Positions 29,870 through 34,881 of a stretch of DNA of 34,881 nt are shown here, in pieces. The position numbers were made by a program, and so were the translations under genes. Within the stretch, counting starts at the first letter, position 1, and the number at the start of each line of letters is the position of its first letter. The notes beneath the pieces are model-generated. The model was not told the DNA's origin and did not search any database. It worked only from the letters and a program-made list of their open reading frames with translations. Origin of the DNA: Thermomicrobiaceae bacterium (GTDB lineage: Bacteria > Chloroflexota > Chloroflexia > Thermomicrobiales > Thermomicrobiaceae); contig JADBJL010000071.1 in assembly GCA_014874455.1 (NCBI GenBank), forward strand, positions 1 to 34,881, written 5' to 3'.

Positions 29870-32509
29870 TCAGACGTCGGTCTCTCGTTTGCCCAGTGTG
29901 GCCTGAGCCGCTGCCAGCCGGGCTATCGGTACCCGATAGGGCGAGGCGCTGACGTAGTCCAGGCCAGCTTCGTGACAGAACCAGACGCTCTGCGGGTCGC
30001 CGCCGTGCTCGCCGCAGATGCCGAGCTTGAGATCTGGGCGGGTCGAGCGACCGCCATCACGCGCGATCTCGATCAGGCGGCCAACACCCTTCCGATCGAG
30101 TGTCTGGAACGGGTCAGCCGGGAAGATCCCGTGCTCGATATAAAACGGCAAGAAGCGGCCAGAGTCGTCGCGACTGAGACCGAAGGTCGTCTGCGTCAGG
30201 TCGTTGGTGCCGAAGCTGAAGAACTCGGCTTCCTGCGCGATTTCGTCCGCCGTGAGTGCGGCGCGCGGCAGCTCGATCATCGTGCCGACAGCGTACTGGA
30301 TCGTGCGTCCGGCTTCGGCGAAGAGCTCGCGCGCGACGCGGTCGATGATTGCCCGCTGGAGACGCAGCTCCTGGACATCAGCCACTAGCGGGATCATGAT
30401 CTCCGGATGCACCTCGATCCCCTCGGCCGCGCACTGGAGCGCAGCGCTCAAAATGGCTCGCGCCTGCATCTCGGTGATTTCCGGCGCGGTGATGCCGAGC
30501 CGGCAACCACGATGACCGAGCATCGGGTTGGCCTCGTGCAGGGCTTCGACCTTCGCCCGGACAAGCTCAGGGCTCACGCCCAGATCGCGGGCGACTGCCT
30601 CGATCTCCTCGTCGGCACGCGGCAAAAACTCGTGCAGCGGCGGGTCGAGCGTGCGGATGGTGACCGGCAAGCCGGCCATCGCTTTGAAGATGCCGATGAA
30701 ATCCTCGCGCTGCATCGGCTCCAGCTTGGCCAGGGCGGCTCGCCGCTCTTCGGCGGTCTGGGCGAGGATCATCTCGCGCATGGCAGTAATCCGGTTTCCC
30801 TGGAAGAACATGTGCTCAGTGCGGCACAGGCCGATGCCCTCCGCGCCCAGCTCGCGCGCCTTGGCGGCGTCCTCGGGGGTGTCAGCGTTGGCACGCACGC
30901 CGAGCCGGCGGAATTGGTCGGCCCAGCCGAGCAGAACCTGGAGATCGCCGCCGACCGCCGGCGCGACGGTGGGAATCTTGCCGAGCATGACCGCGCCGGT
31001 CGAGCCGTCGATGGTGATGAAGTCGCCCTTACGGACGACAACCGAGTCGACACGAAACTGCTGCCGCTCATAGTCGATTTCGAGCGCCGAGCAGCCGACG
31101 ACCGCCGGCTTGCCGATGCCTCTGGCCACCACCGCGGCGTGCGAGGTCATGCCGCCGCGCGCGGTCAAGACAGCCTGGGCGGCCAGCATGCCGTGGAAAT
31201 CGTCCGGCGAGGTCTCGAGCCGAACCAGAATGACCGGCTCGCCGCGCTCGGCCCACAGTTTCGCCTCGTCTGCGTCGAAGACGACTTTCCCGTAGGCTGC
31301 TCCAGGGCTTGCCGGGAGCCCGCGGGCGAGTGGCTCCCCCTTCCAGTCGGGATCGATCATCGGGTGCAGGAGCTGATCGACCTGGTCAGGCGAGACGCGC
31401 TGCACTGCCTCGCGGGGTTCGATCAGGCCCTCGCGCACCATGTCGACGGCGATCTTGACCGCAGCGCGGCCGGTGCGCTTGCCGGTGCGGGTCTGGAGCA
31501 TGTAGAGCTTGCCGTGCTCGACGGTGAACTCCAGATCCTGCATGTCCCGGTAGTGGCGCTCCAGCAGGTCAGCGACCTCGAGAAGCTGCTCGTAGGCCGG
31601 GCGAAGCAGTGGGTCATCCCGCATCGCCTGGATCGGCTGGGGAGTGCGGATGCCGGCCACCACGTCCTCGCCCTGGGCGTTGGTCAGGTACTCCCCGAAG
31701 ATGCCCTTCTCACCAGTGCTCGGGTTGCGGGTGAAGGCGACCCCGGTCGCGCAGTCGGGCCCCATGTTGCCGAAGACCATCGCTTGGATATTGACGGCGG
31801 TGCCCAGGTTGTGCGGGATTCCATGGGCAATGCGGTAGTTCACGGCCCGGCGGTTATTCCAGGAGTCGAACACCGCGACGATGGCCATCCGCAACTGCTC
31901 GTACGGATCCTGCGGGAAGGGGCGGCCCGTCTTCCGCTCGACGATCGCCTTGAATTCCTCGACGATCTGCTGCAGGTGTTCGGCCGGGATCTGGTGGTCA
32001 TGCTCGATGCTGAGCGCACGCTTGTGCTCGTCGATCACGTCCTCGAACAGCTCCGGCTCGATGTTCAGCACGACCTTACCGAACATCTGGAGCAGGCGTC
32101 GGTAGCAGTCGTAGGCGAACCTCCGGTCGCCCGTCCGCGCGGCCAGACCCTCCACTGTCCGGTCGTTCAAACCGAGGTTCAGTACGGTGTCCATCATGCC
32201 GGGCATGGAGAACTTCGCGCCGGAGCGGACGGAGACCAGGAGGGGATTGCTGGCGTCGCCGAAGCGCCGTCCCATCTGCTGCTCGATGTCTCGGAGCCCT
32301 TCGAGCACCTCGTCCCACAATCCCTCGGGGAACTGCCGGCCGCCCTCGAGGAACGCAACGCAGGCCCGCGTGGTGATGGTGAAGCCGGGGGGAACCGGCA
32401 AGCCGATCCGGGTCATCTCGGCCAGGTTGGCTCCCTTGCCGCCGAGCAGGTCGCGCATCTGCGCGTTGCCGTCCCGGAAGCGATAGACCCATTTCGTGGC
32501 GATGACCAT
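29870..32509 (-). CDS. ppdK: Pyruvate, phosphate dikinase
   Basis: This encodes 879 residues. ATG 32509 is preferred over 32572 because GAGAGGAG lies about 9 bases before it and the protein then starts MVIATKWVYRFRDGNA, as in the family. The N-terminal nucleotide-binding (ATP-grasp) domain (about 1-340) has LLGGKGANLAEMTRIGLPVP and RSGAKFSMPGMMDT. The swivelling phospho-His domain has GGMTSHAAVVARG with His457. The C-terminal PEP/pyruvate barrel has GTEHMFF-type LCRTEHMFF, FFSFGTNDLTQTTFGLSRDD and GICGEHGGDP with catalytic Cys832. It interconverts pyruvate, ATP and Pi with PEP, AMP and PPi, in gluconeogenesis or PPi-linked glycolysis. Length and catalytic residue numbers match the Clostridium symbiosum enzyme closely. 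It lies 59 bases after pcrA, possibly cotranscribed. Confidence 0.95.
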   Translation of the reverse strand: MVIATKWVYRFRDGNAQMRDLLGGKGANLAEMTRIGLPVPPGFTITTRACVAFLEGGRQFPEGLWDEVLEGLRDIEQQMGRRFGDASNPLLVSVRSGAKFSMPGMMDTVLNLGLNDRTVEGLAARTGDRRFAYDCYRRLLQMFGKVVLNIEPELFEDVIDEHKRALSIEHDHQIPAEHLQQIVEEFKAIVERKTGRPFPQDPYEQLRMAIVAVFDSWNNRRAVNYRIAHGIPHNLGTAVNIQAMVFGNMGPDCATGVAFTRNPSTGEKGIFGEYLTNAQGEDVVAGIRTPQPIQAMRDDPLLRPAYEQLLEVADLLERHYRDMQDLEFTVEHGKLYMLQTRTGKRTGRAAVKIAVDMVREGLIEPREAVQRVSPDQVDQLLHPMIDPDWKGEPLARGLPASPGAAYGKVVFDADEAKLWAERGEPVILVRLETSPDDFHGMLAAQAVLTARGGMTSHAAVVARGIGKPAVVGCSALEIDYERQQFRVDSVVVRKGDFITIDGSTGAVMLGKIPTVAPAVGGDLQVLLGWADQFRRLGVRANADTPEDAAKARELGAEGIGLCRTEHMFFQGNRITAMREMILAQTAEERRAALAKLEPMQREDFIGIFKAMAGLPVTIRTLDPPLHEFLPRADEEIEAVARDLGVSPELVRAKVEALHEANPMLGHRGCRLGITAPEITEMQARAILSAALQCAAEGIEVHPEIMIPLVADVQELRLQRAIIDRVARELFAEAGRTIQYAVGTMIELPRAALTADEIAQEAEFFSFGTNDLTQTTFGLSRDDSGRFLPFYIEHGIFPADPFQTLDRKGVGRLIEIARDGGRSTRPDLKLGICGEHGGDPQSVWFCHEAGLDYVSASPYRVPIARLAAAQATLGKRETDV

Positions 32510-32568
32510 GACCCAACTCCTCTCCACTGACAGGGCCGGCGAGTGGGCGCGAGCGAACTGAACTCGCC

Positions 32569-34779
32569 TCACCCCACCGTCAAGTTCGCCAGACTGGCGA
32601 GCAGCGTCTTGCGTCCGTGACGTTTGAAGTCGACGGTGACCTCCTGGTCGTTCCGAGTCAAGCGGACGTCCACCACGACTCCGTCGCCGAAGCGGGCGTG
32701 GAAGACTCGCATCCCGACCGCGAGGCGCGACAGCGCCCTACCGTTGGTCGTGCCAGCAGGTGCACGCGCCATTTGCGGCGCCGACACTACGGGGCGCTGC
32801 GGCGCATGGCCCGGATCGATCAAGTGAGCGGGGATGTCGTCGACGAAGCGGGAGCGCAGGCTGAGGTCGCTGGCCCCGAAGCGCGCCCGGCGGAACGTAT
32901 ACGTGATGTACAGCCGCTGCTTGGCCCGCGTCATGCCGACATAGAAGAGGCGACGTTCCTCCTCGAGCTGGGCCTCGCTCTCGAGCGAGCGAGCGTGGGG
33001 TAACAACCCCTCCTCGACGCCGGTCAGGAAGACAACCGGGAACTCCAGGCCCTTAGCCGCGTGCAGGGTGATCAGCGTCACCTGATCGCCGCTCTCGTCG
33101 AGCGCGTCCACATCGGTCACCAGGGCTGACTCCTCCAGGAAGGCCCCGAGGGCACCCTCGGGCACGCTGTCGTAGCTCACGAGTACCGAGCGGAGCTGGA
33201 GCAGGTTCTCCCAGCGCTCGACCTGCTCCGGATCTCCGGCGTCATGATAGAGCTGGGCGATGCCACTGCGCTCGAGCGCCAGATCGAATAACTCGCTCAA
33301 GCGCAGCCGCTCGCTGGCTTCCCAGAGTTGCTGGAGCGTGGCCCACACCTCGGCCAGCAGCCGGGCGGGCCGCCCGGAGACCTGCGGTGGAGACACGTCG
33401 CTCTGGCCGGCCAGCGCGGCGATGCCCCGCGCGATAGGCTGGCGTGTGAGCGCTGCCCACCGCTCCAGTTCCTGCCAGGTGCGTTCACCGATGCCGGCGC
33501 CGAGCGGCGAGTTGGCCAGCACGCGCTGCAGGCTGACCGAGTCGTTGGGGTTGGCGATGACCCGGAGGAGGGCGAGCGCGTCCTTGATCTCTCTACGCTC
33601 GTAGAAGCGGACGCCGCCGATGAGCTGGTAGGGGATGTCGGCCCGGATGAGCGCCTCTTCGAGCGGCCGGCTCTGGGCGTTCGTGCGATACATCACCGCG
33701 ATGTCGCGGTAGCGCAGGTCGCCCCGGAGGGTCAACCGCCGGATCTCGCTGGCCACGAACTGGGCCTCGTGCCCCTCGTCGTAGCATTCGCAGAGGCGGA
33801 TCGGTTCCCCCAGTGGGTTCTCGGTGCGCAGCCGGCGCTCGATGCGCAGGCGGTTGGCGCGAATGACGGCGTCGGCAGCCTCGACGATGGAGCGGGTGGA
33901 GCGGTAGTTGAGCTCGAGGTGAATCTCGGTGGCGTCGGGGTAGTCCCGCTTGAAGTCGAGGATGTTGCGGATGTCGGCCTGGCGCCAGCCGTAGATCGAC
34001 TGGTCGGGGTCGCCGACGACGCACAGGTTACGGTGGGCGGCGCTGAGCGCCCGGACGAGGAGGTATTGGACGCGGTTCGTGTCCTGGTACTCGTCGACGA
34101 GCACGTACCGGTACCAGTCCTGGTAGCGCGCGAGCACGTCGGGATGCTCATCGAAGAGCCGCAGCGTCTCGGTCAGCAGGTCGTCGAAGTCGAGGGCCTG
34201 GTTGCGGCGCAGGATCTCTTCGTAGCGCGGGTAGACGCGACTGACAACTTCGTCCCAGTAGCTCTGCACCTGCTCGGCGAACTGCTGCGGGCTCTGGAAC
34301 TGGCTCTTGGCGGCGGAGATGCGGCTGAGGATAGAGCGCGGGCTGAACTGCTTCGGGTCGAGGCCGAGCGCCTTGAGCGCCTGGCGGACGGCCTCGAGCT
34401 GGTCGGCGTCGTCGTAGATGGTGAAGCGAGGGTCGATGCCGATGCGGCCGCCGTCTCGACGTAAGATGCGGGCGCAGGTGGCGTGGAAGGTGCCGACGGT
34501 GAGCCGCTGGGCCTGCTCGAGCCCGATCAGCGTCTCCAAGCGGGTACGCATCTCGCGAGCGGCTTTGTTGGTAAACGTGACGGCGAGGATGTGCCAGGGC
34601 GAGGCGTACCCGTCCTCGATCAGGTAGCCGACCCGGTGGGTGAGCACCCGGGTCTTGCCGCTGCCCGGGCCAGCGACGATCAGCACCGGGCCCACCACCG
34701 TGGTGACGGCCCGAACCTGCTCCTCGTTGAGCCCGGCGAGGATATCCCGCTTGCCGGGCTGGCGCTGCGCTGCCGTCAA
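32569..34779 (-). CDS. pcrA: ATP-dependent DNA helicase PcrA/UvrD
   Basis: This encodes 736 residues, starting at TTG 34779 with AGGAGG about 8 bases before it. SF1A helicase motifs are in order: Q-motif and LNEEQVRAV at 17-25, Walker A GPGSGKT at 37-43, VTFTNKAAREM, the Walker B phrase LVDEYQDTNRVQYLLV, VVGDPDQSIYGWRQAD, LELNYRSTRSIV, TLHAAKGLEFPVVFLTG and RRLFYVGMTRAKQRLYITY. The C-terminal end AVGMRVFHARFGDGVVVDVR is the Tudor-like module of PcrA, which contacts RNA polymerase in that family. It unwinds DNA 3' to 5' in nucleotide excision and replication repair. Only 102 bases of upstream DNA are in the window. Confidence 0.95.
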   Translation of the reverse strand: MTAAQRQPGKRDILAGLNEEQVRAVTTVVGPVLIVAGPGSGKTRVLTHRVGYLIEDGYASPWHILAVTFTNKAAREMRTRLETLIGLEQAQRLTVGTFHATCARILRRDGGRIGIDPRFTIYDDADQLEAVRQALKALGLDPKQFSPRSILSRISAAKSQFQSPQQFAEQVQSYWDEVVSRVYPRYEEILRRNQALDFDDLLTETLRLFDEHPDVLARYQDWYRYVLVDEYQDTNRVQYLLVRALSAAHRNLCVVGDPDQSIYGWRQADIRNILDFKRDYPDATEIHLELNYRSTRSIVEAADAVIRANRLRIERRLRTENPLGEPIRLCECYDEGHEAQFVASEIRRLTLRGDLRYRDIAVMYRTNAQSRPLEEALIRADIPYQLIGGVRFYERREIKDALALLRVIANPNDSVSLQRVLANSPLGAGIGERTWQELERWAALTRQPIARGIAALAGQSDVSPPQVSGRPARLLAEVWATLQQLWEASERLRLSELFDLALERSGIAQLYHDAGDPEQVERWENLLQLRSVLVSYDSVPEGALGAFLEESALVTDVDALDESGDQVTLITLHAAKGLEFPVVFLTGVEEGLLPHARSLESEAQLEEERRLFYVGMTRAKQRLYITYTFRRARFGASDLSLRSRFVDDIPAHLIDPGHAPQRPVVSAPQMARAPAGTTNGRALSRLAVGMRVFHARFGDGVVVDVRLTRNDQEVTVDFKRHGRKTLLASLANLTVG

Positions 34780-34806
34780 GCCTGCCCTCCTGTCCTCTGT
34801 TACAGC

Positions 34807-34812
34807 GATTCT
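34807..34812 (-). promoter_or_regulatory. Possible -10 box upstream of pcrA
   Basis: TAGAAT on the minus strand, at about plus 34808-34813 (5/6 to TATAAT), lies near 30 bases upstream of the TTG start. No good -35 box is seen. The remainder to the window end shows no feature. Confidence 0.25.
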
Positions 34813-34881
34813 ACACCGGCGAGCGGAGACTGCCGTGCGGGGATAGTACCTCGAGCGGCGATGGTGGGTGGGAACTTCCGG

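Noticed and set aside
30407..32530. A 707-codon open frame on the plus strand opposite ppdK
   Set aside because: It is the antisense shadow of the clear pyruvate phosphate dikinase gene; GC-rich codon bias keeps the opposite strand open, and the translation has no recognisable motif.

Overview
The window is about 34.9 kb of GC-rich, tightly packed bacterial DNA. It looks chromosomal: no insertion sequence, phage gene or CRISPR array is visible. The best guess is a thermophilic member of the Chloroflexota, class Thermomicrobia. This rests on several things together: a large SRP RNA with an Alu-like 5' domain, a HerA-Mre11 gene pair, an F420-type luciferase-like oxidoreductase, a MshA-like glycosyltransferase, pyruvate phosphate dikinase, an AcoX-containing dehydrogenase operon and a protoglobin. 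The taxonomic call is inference only.

Left part (1-9.6 kb). The window opens in the zinc-binding tail of SecA. About 640 bases follow with no convincing gene, only strong hairpins and a possible gene remnant. Next come a frameshifted c-type cytochrome, a DUF4232 lipoprotein and a SIS-domain sugar isomerase. Reading leftward are an LLM-class oxidoreductase, dapB and dapA (lysine/diaminopimelate synthesis, behind a promoter and a roughly 310-nt structured leader), a stand-alone B3/4 tRNA-editing-type domain protein, a MshA-like glycosyltransferase, long-form hpf and tRNA-Arg(CCU).

Middle part (9.6-19.7 kb). A leftward herA-mre11 pair for DNA end processing is divergent from a GAF-GAF-HisKA_2 sensor kinase, which is coupled to a FabL-like enoyl-ACP reductase. 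The large SRP RNA follows, with a good terminator. A leftward sdhCDAB operon (respiratory complex II) and a small membrane protein gene fill the rest.

Right part (19.8-34.9 kb). A strong sigma-70-type promoter, overlapped by a perfect 12-bp inverted repeat, drives a protoglobin gene. It is followed by a MarR regulator with a four-cysteine C-terminal tail and a CxxCH heme-binding-domain protein. Next is an aco-type 2-oxoacid/acetoin dehydrogenase operon: an unusual lipoyl-PSBD-alpha/beta-hydrolase fusion, E1 alpha, E1 beta, and acoX, which apparently starts at ATC within TGATC. The acoX end overlaps a convergent lytic transglycosylase gene. DoxX, pyruvate phosphate dikinase and the PcrA/UvrD helicase finish the window.

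The most interesting items are the protoglobin/Cys-MarR/operator module, the hydrolase-fused E2 with the non-canonical acoX start, the structured dapA leader, and the bacterial HerA-Mre11 pair. Functions are assigned from visible motifs and family knowledge; no database search was possible.
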